Positions 16,985 to 25,433 of a DNA stretch of 64,000 nucleotides are shown piece by piece. The notes below the pieces were generated by a model. The model saw only the letters and a list, made by a program, of their open reading frames with translations, searched no databases and had not been told where the DNA came from. Each line of letters starts with the position of its first letter. Positions within the stretch are counted from its first letter, which is position 1. Source of the stretch: an uncultured Opitutaceae bacterium (GTDB taxonomy: Bacteria; Verrucomicrobiota; Verrucomicrobiia; Opitutales; Opitutaceae); assembly GCA_903919205.1 (NCBI GenBank), contig CAIXHE010000149.1:1-64000 (forward strand). The letters are read 5' to 3'. A program made the translations under genes and the position numbers.

Positions 16985-19900
16985 TCACCCTGCCTTCGAA
17001 GCCTCGCGGGTGACCCACTCGATCAACTCCTTGCTCGTGTCCATCTGCTGCGCTTCCTGGGACAGGCCTCCGAGCAGGCTGGCGGCCTCGGCCAGGAGCG
17101 CCTTGCGCTCGGCGCGCCCATCCCCGGTGGCTTCCTGGGCCAGGGCCATCGCGTACAGGGCACGCGCGAAGTCCAGCCGGAACGCCGTTTCGGAGGCACC
17201 CTCTGCCTGGAGGGAACGGTAATGCGCGATCGCCTCGGAAAGCGGCCCCCGGGCCTTTGAGAGCTCCCCCTGCACGGCCAGCGCCTGACCGAGCAGCGTC
17301 TTCTCCCGGGCGATGGCCTCCGCCTCCAAGCGCAGGTCCTGCCTCCCCACGGGCGGACTGTTGAGCGCGTCCTGAGCCGCAGAAACGGCCCCCTCCAGGT
17401 GACCCGTGCGCAAGGCAGCTTCGGCGATCCACTGTCGGTTGCGGCGGATGGCGTTCGCCCGGATGCTGCGCCACACCGCGTTCGGAGCGCTGGTGTGCGC
17501 CAGCGCATCCTCGAGTGCGATCGCTCTCGAAAGGATCGAGGCATAGTCGCCCTTGGCTTCCAGCACGTTGAATTGATAGAGCTCCTGCCACGCGCGCTCG
17601 ACCTTCTGCAGGTCGGCCCCACTGGCCTGCTCCTTCATCATGGCTTCGCCTACGCGCGCGTTTTCCGCCAAAGCCGCCATAGCCTGGTCGATGTGCCCAA
17701 GACGGGCCTCCGTTGCGGCGATCCGCTCCCAGGATACGTACCAAGTGCCCCCCGAACCTGTATGGTTGCGGGGATCGTTCTCGAGCTCGGTGTTCGCATG
17801 CCATTCCTTCAGGGCCTCCGAGAGGCGTCCCTCGTCGAAATAGGTTTCGGCCAGGTTGTTTTGGCTTGCTGACACGCTCAGCCATCCGTCGGAATCCTCA
17901 GGATTGAACAGGATGTAATTGCTCGCCGCCGCGATCGACTGCTTGTTGTAGTCCTCCGCCTTGGCGTTGTCGTGCCGGGCTTGGGCCACCCGGGCCAGTA
18001 CGTCCGGCGAGAGGAACACGTTCTTCATCGCCCGGAGGTCGCCCGGGCGCTTGGCCAGCACCTTGCCCGCGATCTCCCCCACGATCCGCGCGAGCTTCTC
18101 CGACTCGTCGAGTCGGTTCAGCTGCAGCTCGAGGCGCGACTGGGTGTCGGTCACGTCTCCGTAAACCGAGGCCGCCGTCAGGTCGGTCAGATCGAGCGCA
18201 CCCAGGCCCTCGAGGATCTTGCGGGACTCCTCGCAAATCTGGATGCCGTCTGCCGCCTTGGGCTTCTCATGGCCCATGAAGTTGAGTGCGTCGGCCAGCG
18301 CGAGCTTCGTTGAGCGCGAGGCGCGGCCCGTGGCGACAATGGGGCGCAGGAGATCGATGGTCGCCTCGAGCTCATTGCCGTCGCGCCCGAGGAAGCTGGC
18401 ATTGCCCTTGGTGAAATGCGCCAGGGCGAGCCCGAGCGTCACCGCCTCGCCCGAGTCCCCGGCCGCGCGCAGCTTCTCGAAGATCGCCCGAGCCTCGTCC
18501 GAGGTCTTGGCGGCTGCGAGCGTGTTGCCCGCCGCGGCCTGCGCGCTCGACTTGCGGACGAGGGCCATGCCCCGGTACAGCTGGGTCTGCGGCGTGACGA
18601 GCTCCGGAGGAAGTCCCTCGTAGTAGGCGACGGCCTTGTCGGCCAGGTTGCCGACGATCTCGAGGCGCCCCGTGGGCTGGAGCTCATCGTAGAAATCCTC
18701 TAGAAGGAAGCCGACCAGCTTCTCGGCCTCGCTGCGGGCCTTCTCGGTGACCAGGCGCGCGGCCTGGGTCTGCGCCTCGGCCTGCTGGGCCCGCCGCAGG
18801 TTGACCCAGCCGAAGATCGCGCTCGCGACCGCGAGCAGCATGAGCGTGACCGAAACCGCGGCCACCATCCGTGCCCGCACGAGGGCCCGCTGGGTCGCCG
18901 CCTCGCGCTCGCGCTGGAGCTCGAGCTGGCGCCTCGATTCCTCGAGGGCCTCGCGCTCGTGGCGGACGCGGCGGCTGGCGGCGATGACGCTGCACAGCAC
19001 GTCGTGGGTGATCTCGACGCGGCGCATGTCGAGCCGGTCCTCCACCCGCAGCAGCCTCCGGTTGACGAGGGTCGCCACGGCCTCGGGGGTGGCCCCGGCC
19101 GCGGCGAAGCCCTTCCTTACCCGCTCCTCGGCCACGCTCTCGCGGAAGCCGGACTCGGTCAGCATCTCGTCCTCGATGAAGATCCGCACCCCCGGCGGCT
19201 GGTCCGCCAGCGCCCGCTCGTAGAATTCCGACAGGATCATGTCGCGCGATCCGGCCAGGAGGTCCGCCGAGATCTCGGCGTGGCCCTGGGCGAGGCGGGT
19301 GTTGTTGAGCTCCCGGCAGATGAGGCTCAGAAGCGAGGGCTCCACCTCCGCCCGCGCGAGGTCGGTGCCCCCCGCGACGAAGCGCACCACGGCCTCGGCC
19401 ACGGCCTCGCCCACGAGCTCGGGCGCGGGCGCCCGGACTGCCGAAACGGCCTGGGTGCCGGTCATGCGCGCCAGCCGCATGCGGTTCTGGGTCACCGAGG
19501 GCATCTGGCCCTTGATGCCCTCGAGGTGGGCGAGGTAGTCCTCCCTCAGCGAGATCAGGATCCGATAGTCGGCCCTCGCAAAATCAAATCGCGCGGCATC
19601 CGCCTCGTCGCGGTCGATGCGCGCCTCGAGCGAGGCGGGCGGGCGGTTCTCGACCAGGTCGGCCAGGTCCGCGAGGAACTCCTGGGCCCGCCTGCGCCCG
19701 GCGTCGTCGGACTGCGCGAGCGTGAAGATCTCCTCGAACTGGTCGAAGATCAGGATCGGCGTCAGCGTTCGGCCCGAGGCGTCCTTCAGCACGTCGTCCC
19801 GGTGGTGCAGGAATTCCCACAGCGTCTCGCCGGCCACGGCCGAGCCGGACTGGGTCCACGTGCCCGCCGTCTCGGTGGCCCTGAAGAGGGCGCGCTTGAT

Positions 19901-20194
19901 CTGGTCGGCCGGAGGGGGCGAGTGGGGGTCGTAGTCCAGGCGGACGTAGACCGGGCAGAAGCCCTCGGGGCGCAGGCGCGGCACGAGGCCCGCCTGCAGG
20001 ATGGAGGTCTTTCCCAGGCCCGACTGGCCGAAGAGGACGGTCAGCAGCTTCCTCTGGACGCGCCGGCCGAGCTCGGCCACCTCCTCCTCGCGACCGTGAA
20101 AATAGCCCCGGGTCTCCTCGGTGAAGGAGACGAGGCCAAGCCAGGGGTTCTGCGCGTCGACGGTGGCGACGGGCGCGGACGGGGTGGGGTTCAT
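16985..20194 (-). CDS. Membrane-anchored nSTAND1 NTPase with C-terminal TPR-like repeats
   Basis: This 1069-residue protein opens with the nSTAND1 signature 'NPWLGLVSF...YFHGRE' (about 16-36). Walker A is 'GQSGLGKTS' (about 56-64) and Walker B 'ILIFDQFEE' (about 147-155), followed by sensor and winged-helix regions with 'RRVEITHDVL' (about 391-400). A charged coiled coil (about 405-442), one transmembrane helix (about 443-463), a second short coiled coil, and a long helical region of degenerate TPR repeats (about 490-1069) come next. STAND ATPases act as switches that oligomerise when their repeat region detects a ligand. The ATG overlaps the stop of the SIR2/TIR gene as ATGA, so the two are coupled and probably work together as sensor and effector. 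An immune or signalling role is inferred. Confidence 0.87.
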   Translation of the reverse strand: MNPTPSAPVATVDAQNPWLGLVSFTEETRGYFHGREEEVAELGRRVQRKLLTVLFGQSGLGKTSILQAGLVPRLRPEGFCPVYVRLDYDPHSPPPADQIKRALFRATETAGTWTQSGSAVAGETLWEFLHHRDDVLKDASGRTLTPILIFDQFEEIFTLAQSDDAGRRRAQEFLADLADLVENRPPASLEARIDRDEADAARFDFARADYRILISLREDYLAHLEGIKGQMPSVTQNRMRLARMTGTQAVSAVRAPAPELVGEAVAEAVVRFVAGGTDLARAEVEPSLLSLICRELNNTRLAQGHAEISADLLAGSRDMILSEFYERALADQPPGVRIFIEDEMLTESGFRESVAEERVRKGFAAAGATPEAVATLVNRRLLRVEDRLDMRRVEITHDVLCSVIAASRRVRHEREALEESRRQLELQREREAATQRALVRARMVAAVSVTLMLLAVASAIFGWVNLRRAQQAEAQTQAARLVTEKARSEAEKLVGFLLEDFYDELQPTGRLEIVGNLADKAVAYYEGLPPELVTPQTQLYRGMALVRKSSAQAAAGNTLAAAKTSDEARAIFEKLRAAGDSGEAVTLGLALAHFTKGNASFLGRDGNELEATIDLLRPIVATGRASRSTKLALADALNFMGHEKPKAADGIQICEESRKILEGLGALDLTDLTAASVYGDVTDTQSRLELQLNRLDESEKLARIVGEIAGKVLAKRPGDLRAMKNVFLSPDVLARVAQARHDNAKAEDYNKQSIAAASNYILFNPEDSDGWLSVSASQNNLAETYFDEGRLSEALKEWHANTELENDPRNHTGSGGTWYVSWERIAATEARLGHIDQAMAALAENARVGEAMMKEQASGADLQKVERAWQELYQFNVLEAKGDYASILSRAIALEDALAHTSAPNAVWRSIRANAIRRNRQWIAEAALRTGHLEGAVSAAQDALNSPPVGRQDLRLEAEAIAREKTLLGQALAVQGELSKARGPLSEAIAHYRSLQAEGASETAFRLDFARALYAMALAQEATGDGRAERKALLAEAASLLGGLSQEAQQMDTSKELIEWVTREASKAG

Positions 20195-21579
20195 GAACGG
20201 CGGGCTTCGAAGAGTTCCAGCAGGCGGCGCACGAACTCGGGGGAGGGGTCGCCCCCGGGCATCCGGGCGAAGTGCACCGCCTTGAATTTCTCGGGCACGA
20301 TGGCGTCGGCCTCGGTGGTCGAGTCGATGCAGACCGGCAGCACGAACACGGCGCCGTCGGCCATCCCGCGGGTGCGGTCGACGGCGTAGCTCCACTCGCG
20401 CCTAAAGTAGGCTTCGTGCCTGCGCTGGGTCGTCGCCGAGACGACCGGCAGGAAGTACGAGCACCGCGCGATGTTGCCGCGGATCTTGCGGTCGTAGTCG
20501 TCGCCGCTCTCGAGGCGCTCCAGGTCGAACCAGGTCGTGATGCCGGCCGCGTCGAGCGCGGACTTGATCCTCTGCACCGCGGGAAGGTCCTCGCGGGCGT
20601 AGCTGATGAAGACGGCGCGCTCCGGCATCTCGCGGGCGGGCGGCAGGAAGCGCGACGGCTCGGCGGCTCCCGCCTTGGAGGCCCCGCCGCGGCGGGCCAT
20701 CCAGCGGCGGTGCAGCTCGTCGACGAAGGCCTCGGCCCCGGTGAAGAGCCGGGTGCGCATGCTCACCTGCTGCAGGAACGAGACCAGGCGCGCGTCGCGG
20801 GTGCTGTGGTTGTCCGCGAGGATCTCGCCCACGTCCCGGGGGTCCGACAGGCGCCGGCGCTTGGTCATGCGCAGGAACAGGCGGGCCAGCCAGTTCGAGA
20901 AACTGCTGCCGATCACGAGCAGGTGGTTGTGCTCGAGGGCGTGGAAGAGCTTCTCGGGGGTCAGGTGCTCGCTCTGGAGCGCGCACACGAACTCCAGCAT
21001 GTCCTCGTCCGAGATGACGTAGGTCGGCGAGGCGGAGAGGCGACCCAAGAGGTGGTAGACCACCGGGCGCTGCAGGTCGTCGCGCTCGACCGGCAGGTCG
21101 GCCACCCGGTTCGGGGCGTAGGCGATCACCTCGGTGTTCGCCGCGCCCCCGAAGCGCACGTCGTTCACCGCCTGCTCAAGCAGGGGGTCGAATGTCATCG
21201 ATACGTAGAGGTTGAAGTCGGTGATCTCGGCCAGCTGGCGCAGGGGCAGGGGAGGGGGGAACGCCGCCTCGCGCATGATCGTGCGCAGGCGCGTGTAGGC
21301 CTCCTCGCGGCGGCCGTGGCCCGCCAAATAGCTGCAGACCACGTCGTTGAGGGTCAGAGGCTTGAGCAGCGGGCTCGTGTCGACTCCCAGGCGCTGGGCC
21401 AGGCGCTCGGCCAGCAGCTCCATGAGCAGCCGCGGGCCGGACTCCGTGTCCACCTTCAGCAGTTCGGGCCCGACGATCGGGATCACCCGCTTCTCCTCAA
21501 TGTAGTTGAGCAGGTCCTCCCATACGTCCTCGTTGAGCACGGCCGGGGCGCTCTCGGTGGGTGCGGGTTCCGATGCCAT
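20191..21579 (-). CDS. SIR2-like/TIR two-domain protein, putative NAD-targeting effector
   Basis: This 462-residue cytoplasmic protein has a SIR2-like domain (about 15-295): 'VIPIVGPELL' at 32-41, 'SMTFDPLLE' at 127-135, 'VYHLLG' at 174-179 and 'LVIGSSFSNW' at 221-230. A linker (about 296-318) and a TIR domain (about 320-455) follow, with 'FISYARED' at 324-331 and 'YFRREWSYA' at 391-399, where Glu395 is the likely catalytic Glu. The SIR2 part is degenerate: the usual Asn of T-N-x-D is Thr129 and the His before Gly is Leu178. TIR and SIR2 domains of bacterial defence systems cleave NAD; here the TIR domain looks the better enzyme. The start at 21579 is the first ATG giving a compact N-terminus. 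It is upstream of, and overlaps, the nSTAND gene. Confidence 0.85.
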   Translation of the reverse strand: MASEPAPTESAPAVLNEDVWEDLLNYIEEKRVIPIVGPELLKVDTESGPRLLMELLAERLAQRLGVDTSPLLKPLTLNDVVCSYLAGHGRREEAYTRLRTIMREAAFPPPLPLRQLAEITDFNLYVSMTFDPLLEQAVNDVRFGGAANTEVIAYAPNRVADLPVERDDLQRPVVYHLLGRLSASPTYVISDEDMLEFVCALQSEHLTPEKLFHALEHNHLLVIGSSFSNWLARLFLRMTKRRRLSDPRDVGEILADNHSTRDARLVSFLQQVSMRTRLFTGAEAFVDELHRRWMARRGGASKAGAAEPSRFLPPAREMPERAVFISYAREDLPAVQRIKSALDAAGITTWFDLERLESGDDYDRKIRGNIARCSYFLPVVSATTQRRHEAYFRREWSYAVDRTRGMADGAVFVLPVCIDSTTEADAIVPEKFKAVHFARMPGGDPSPEFVRRLLELFEARRS

Positions 21580-21837
21580 GGTCAGGGTGTCAGGAAAGGG
21601 GCGAGGGCCTGGTCGCGCCAAGTACCATGCGCCGATCGCAGTCTCTGGAAGCGAAGGGAAAGCGGGAGGCCATCGATGGGCTGAACCGAACAACAAATTG
21701 TCACGTTCGTCAGTAGATTTTCGGTTTTGTCTCGAAAAAATCGGCCCGCGTCCCGTTCCCTTGATCCGTGCCCACCCCGATGGGGGTCCCCGGATGGCAT
21801 GCATCCGGCTTTTGCAAGCGGGCCCCCGTCCCTTTCC
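21580..21837. promoter_or_regulatory. Divergent intergenic region between the SIR2/TIR operon and the nucleoside-phosphorylase-like gene
   Basis: These 258 bases separate two divergent start codons, so promoters for both directions should lie here. The centre (about 21680-21740) is clearly richer in A and T than its surroundings. A TTGTCA hexamer at 21698-21703 could be a -35 element, but no -10 sits at a good distance. I cannot place either promoter. Confidence 0.35.
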
Positions 21838-22698
21838 ATGCCCAAATCGCCCCCGTCCAAGCTCCGCAACGCCCCCCCGGTGATCTACCCGGGCATTCCC
21901 GTGGCCGGCCGCCGCAAGCCGAGGCCCTCCAGGAACCTCACCCTGGTCCTGGGCGCCATCCCGCACGAGTCCGAGCTTGTGGAATGGGCGATGACCCACC
22001 GCACGCGGGCCAAGCTTCAGGGCTTCCCCTACGTGAAGGGCCGCATCGCGGGCCGCCCGGTGGTGCTCGCCGTCACCGGCATCGGCAAGACGAACGCGGC
22101 CCTGATCACGACCCTCTTCGTCGAGCACTTCCGCCCACGCGAGGTGATCATGACCGGCACGGCCTCGCGCATCAACCCCGAGATCCGCAACGGGGATGTG
22201 ATCGTGGGAGCGGTGACCTGCAACCATGACTTCGGGTCGCTGGGCGCCGGGTACGCGATGGAGTACTTCGGGGCGGAGGGCCCCCTCGGCGATTCCTCGC
22301 CGATCCTCTATCCCGCCGAGCCCCGGCTCCTGGCCGCCGCCCAGCGCGCCCTTGGGCGCCACACCCCGGAGGTCGCCTTCCACCAAACCCCCGCCTACCT
22401 GCCCCTCGTGCGCGTCGGCCGCCTGACGGCAGGCGACCAGTTCGGGATCACCGACGAGCGCATCGCGGACATCCGCAAGCAGCTGCAGCCCGACCTCATG
22501 GAGATGGAGAGCGGCACCGCCGCCCAGGTATGCTGGTACCTGCGGACGCCCTTCATCTGCATCCGCAGCGGAAGCAACCGAACCCAGAACTCGCCCGACA
22601 ACGATTACCAGACCCTCTCGCCCTTTGCCGCACGGCAGGCCGCCCTCTTCACCGTCTCGCTCGTTGGCGAGCTGGCGGGCCGGAAGGCCCCGCGATGA
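21838..22698 (+). CDS. Nucleoside phosphorylase / MTAN-like protein (NP-I family)
   Basis: This 286-residue protein belongs to the PNP_UDP_1 fold. Recognisable segments are 'LVLGAIPHE' (about 37), 'VTGIGKTNAALIT' (about 78), 'IMTGTASRINPEI' (about 103) and 'LMEMESGTAAQV' (about 221), the last matching the substrate-binding 'EME' motif. At the position of the catalytic Asp in MTAN and hexameric PNP, the sequence reads GSN, giving Asn. Asn at that site is typical of 6-oxopurine-specific enzymes, so a guanine or hypoxanthine nucleoside is a fair guess. The start at 21838 was chosen over an upstream in-frame ATG, which would add a poorly conserved tail. It is coupled by ATGA to a purine permease, which supports nucleobase salvage. 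Confidence 0.8.
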   Translation: MPKSPPSKLRNAPPVIYPGIPVAGRRKPRPSRNLTLVLGAIPHESELVEWAMTHRTRAKLQGFPYVKGRIAGRPVVLAVTGIGKTNAALITTLFVEHFRPREVIMTGTASRINPEIRNGDVIVGAVTCNHDFGSLGAGYAMEYFGAEGPLGDSSPILYPAEPRLLAAAQRALGRHTPEVAFHQTPAYLPLVRVGRLTAGDQFGITDERIADIRKQLQPDLMEMESGTAAQVCWYLRTPFICIRSGSNRTQNSPDNDYQTLSPFAARQAALFTVSLVGELAGRKAPR

Positions 22699-24311
22699 AG
22701 CTGTTCTGCAGGGGCGACGCCGACGGCCTGTGCGCCGTGGCCCTGGACAACATCGTCCAGCTGCTGCTGATCCCGGGCCTGTGCATCAGCGTCCTAGGGT
22801 TCCGACCCGAGGTCGTCTACGGCCACATCCTCCCGGGCGTCGCCGTGTCCTACCTGGTCGGCAACCTCTTCTATGCCTGGCAGGCGCACCGCCTCGCCAA
22901 GCGCGAGAACCGCACCGACGTGTGCGCCCTGCCGTTCGGGCTCAACACCCCGGCGCTGATCGCCTTCGTCTTCCTCGTGATGGCGCCGGCCAAGCAGATC
23001 GCGATCGCGCGCGGCGTCGCCGACCCCGACACCATGGCCTGGCGGATCGGTCTCGTCGCCTGCGTGGGCAGCGGGCTGATCGAATTCTCGGGCGCGTTCA
23101 TCGCGCGCAGGATCCTCGCCGCCACGCCTCGCGCGGCGCTCCTCGCGTCGCTCTCGGGCGCCGGCCTCGCGTTCCTCTCCATGAACTTCCTGTTCGGGAC
23201 GTTCGCGCACCCGGTCGTCGGCTTCGTGACGCTCGGGCTCGTCCTCCTCTTCTACTTCGGCAAGGTGAAGCCGCGCGGGGGCATCCCCGCCGCGCTCGTG
23301 GTCCTCTCGGTCGGCACCGCGCTCTCGTGGGCCACTCACCTCGCCCCCGTCGGCGCGCTCACCCTCGGCGACGTCGGCTGGCGGGCCCCCGTGCCGGTGC
23401 TCTACGACCTCTGGAGGGGGCTCACCAGCGGCGACATCCTCCCCTACCTCTCGGTGATCCTGCCCATGGGCCTCCTCAACCTTCTCGCCTCGCTCCAGTG
23501 CATCGAGTCGGCCTCGGCGGCCGGGGACACCTACTCGCCCCGATCCTCCCTCATGGTGAACGGTCTCGGCACGTTCGCGGCCGCCTGCTTCGGCTCGCCG
23601 TTCCCGACCTCGATCTACATCGGCCACCCCGCATGGAAGCGGATGGGCGCCCGTGCCGGCTACTCCACCGCCAACGGCATCCTGATCACGCTCGTCTGCC
23701 TGACCGGTGCCATGTCCCCGATCGCCTGGGCGGTCCCCGCCGACGCCGGCATGGCGATCATCATCTGGATCGGCTTCATCATCACGATCCAGGCCTTCGA
23801 GGCCACGCCCCAGCGCCACTGGCCCGCGGTCGTGATGGGCATGGTGCCCGTCATCCTCGGCTGGATCACCTACTGCATGAAGAACGCAGCCCGCTTCGCG
23901 GGCGCCGGCGCGCCGGGCGGCCCCGTGTTCGGGCCCCGCCTCCTGGCCGTGTTCCACGAGGGCGGCGTGCCGGTCGAGGGCGGATTCGCGCTCGAGCAGG
24001 GCACGTTCGTCTGCTCGCTGATCTTCGCCACGATCACGGTGATGATCATCGACCGGCGGCTGGTCACGGCCGCGCTGTGGGCCCTCGCCGCCTCGGCCCT
24101 CAGCCTCCTCGGCTTCCTCCACGCCTGGCGCTACGAGCCCTCGGACACCGTGGGCTCCATGCCGCTCGTCGACTGGCTGGTCGGGGCGCCCCACGCCGCC
24201 GGCGCCCTCTTCCCGGCCCTTCCGTTCGCGGTGGCCTACGCGGCCTTCGCGGCGATCCTCCTCTTCGCGCGGTTCTTCACGGTGGAGGACACCGCGGCCT
24301 CGGAGGCCTGA
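22695..24311 (+). CDS. NCS2/AzgA-like purine permease
   Basis: This 538-residue integral membrane protein has roughly 12-14 hydrophobic helices. It shows NCS2-type features: 'LPFGLNTPALIAFVFLV' near residue 80, and the 'LLNLLASLQCIESASAAGD' segment (about 264) that matches the conserved 'E-A-D' substrate region of the AzgA subgroup. Xanthine, guanine, hypoxanthine or adenine are likely cargoes. The gene starts in an ATGA overlap with the nucleoside-phosphorylase-like gene, so import and release of bases may be linked. The C-terminal stop lies in a stem shared with the convergent DUF2062 gene. Confidence 0.82.
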   Translation: MKLFCRGDADGLCAVALDNIVQLLLIPGLCISVLGFRPEVVYGHILPGVAVSYLVGNLFYAWQAHRLAKRENRTDVCALPFGLNTPALIAFVFLVMAPAKQIAIARGVADPDTMAWRIGLVACVGSGLIEFSGAFIARRILAATPRAALLASLSGAGLAFLSMNFLFGTFAHPVVGFVTLGLVLLFYFGKVKPRGGIPAALVVLSVGTALSWATHLAPVGALTLGDVGWRAPVPVLYDLWRGLTSGDILPYLSVILPMGLLNLLASLQCIESASAAGDTYSPRSSLMVNGLGTFAAACFGSPFPTSIYIGHPAWKRMGARAGYSTANGILITLVCLTGAMSPIAWAVPADAGMAIIIWIGFIITIQAFEATPQRHWPAVVMGMVPVILGWITYCMKNAARFAGAGAPGGPVFGPRLLAVFHEGGVPVEGGFALEQGTFVCSLIFATITVMIIDRRLVTAALWALAASALSLLGFLHAWRYEPSDTVGSMPLVDWLVGAPHAAGALFPALPFAVAYAAFAAILLFARFFTVEDTAASEA

Positions 24312-24326
24312 CCACGGTCTCAGGCC
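24305..24326. terminator. Candidate bidirectional hairpin at convergent gene ends
   Basis: GGCCTGA (24305-24311) pairs with TCAGGCC (24320-24326) across an 8-base loop that can pair further. The stop codons of both convergent genes lie in the stem. There is no T tract on either side, so factor-independent termination is uncertain. Confidence 0.45.
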
Positions 24327-24829
24327 CTGCGGGACATCCGGGCCGCCGCCGACCGAAGGGCCGGCAGCACGGCCACGTAGACGAGCGGGATCCAGACGGG
24401 CGCCACGGCCACCCAGCCGAGGACGGCGTGCAGCACCGTGATCCCGAACTTCCTGAAGAAGTCGGCGGGATCGTGACCGAACAGGTCGATCATCGTGCGG
24501 ATGTTGAGCGGGGAGGGTGGCCCTCCGGCGAGCCGGTCGCCCAGGCGCACGAAGACGAGGATCATCGGCAGGTAGACCAGCGTGCAGAGCGCATTCACGC
24601 CCTGGATGATCGCCTGGTTGAGGCCGAGGGCCAGGCCCGCCACGCCGCACACGAGGGTCGCCGTGCCCAGGACGGGAAAAAGCCCGCAGGCGCTGCCCAC
24701 CGCCAGGGTGAGCGCGATCTTGCGCGGGGTGACCCCCTGGGTGAGCTGCCGTCGCACCGGTTCGACGATCCAGCGCGTCCAGAGGCCCCGCCTCGGGGTC
24801 GGAATGGGTGCGTCGGCGGGAGCAGTCAT
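24320..24829 (-). CDS. DUF2062 membrane protein
   Basis: This 169-residue protein matches the DUF2062 family: 'G-TPRKIALTLAVGSACGLFPVLGTAT' spread over residues 32-58, 'GLNQAIIQGVNAL' near 70, and about three transmembrane helices. Related proteins are often found alone or fused to glycosyltransferases, and their biochemical role is unknown. The start at 24829 was preferred over 25048, which would add 73 residues overlapping the next gene out of frame. The stop lies in the hairpin with the convergent permease gene. Confidence 0.85.
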   Translation of the reverse strand: MTAPADAPIPTPRRGLWTRWIVEPVRRQLTQGVTPRKIALTLAVGSACGLFPVLGTATLVCGVAGLALGLNQAIIQGVNALCTLVYLPMILVFVRLGDRLAGGPPSPLNIRTMIDLFGHDPADFFRKFGITVLHAVLGWVAVAPVWIPLVYVAVLPALRSAAARMSRRA

Positions 24830-24884
24830 GATAGGTCGTACGAGCGGCGGCGCGGGCGGGGTGCATCCCTCCCGCCCGGGCGCC

Positions 24885-25313
24885 CTAGCATCCCAGGAAC
24901 CGGGACTGCCATTCGGGGCGCTTGAGCGGCCGGGGACGGTAGACCCCGAATACCGCGTAGCGGCTGCGCGCGATGGCCCAGTAGACCGCGTCGCGCAGGA
25001 CGCGCGGCACCCAGCGCAGCCATAGGGCGGCCCTCCACGCCCCCCCAAGGACGGCGATCGCCGCCAGGGCCCCGTCGGTGCGCAGGAGGTAGGCTCCCGG
25101 CCGGGCGGCGGCCCAGTCGGGCACGAACACCAGGCTCGAGAAGTCCGCCACCGGCAATCCCTGGGTCCTCAGGTAAGCCTGGGCTGGGGCGCTCTGCAGC
25201 GGCGCGAAGTGAAGGCGCCCCGCGCCGTCCCGGCGCAGGAGGAAGCGCACGACGCCGTTGCAAAGCCCGCATTCGCCGTCGTACAGGAGCACCGGTGTGG
25301 CTTCCTTGGACAT
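24885..25313 (-). CDS. DCC-family thiol-disulfide oxidoreductase (DUF393)
   Basis: This 142-residue protein has the defining 'YDGECGLCNG' motif at about 11-20, with the two cysteines of the DxxCxxC pattern, followed by the 'R-D--G---F-PLQS' segment (about 27-41). These proteins are predicted to have a thioredoxin-like fold with redox-active cysteines. Some relatives are membrane-associated. The gene lies 55 bases upstream of the DUF2062 gene on the same strand and could share its transcript. Confidence 0.88.
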   Translation of the reverse strand: MSKEATPVLLYDGECGLCNGVVRFLLRRDGAGRLHFAPLQSAPAQAYLRTQGLPVADFSSLVFVPDWAAARPGAYLLRTDGALAAIAVLGGAWRAALWLRWVPRVLRDAVYWAIARSRYAVFGVYRPRPLKRPEWQSRFLGC

Positions 25314-25433
25314 GCCCCCAGCGTTCCACAGTTCACCCCGGGCGGCAACCCAAGGCGCGAGCCCGGCCCCGGCCGCCCGGCCACAGAATGGGGTGGCCTG
25401 CGCGGGCCCGGCACGCTAGGCCCTCGGCTCGCG

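Noticed and set aside
22794..24866. 690-codon open frame on the minus strand opposite the purine permease
   Set aside because: Its sequence is mostly Arg, Gly, Glu, Asp and His mirrored from hydrophobic codons of the permease; no domain is visible.
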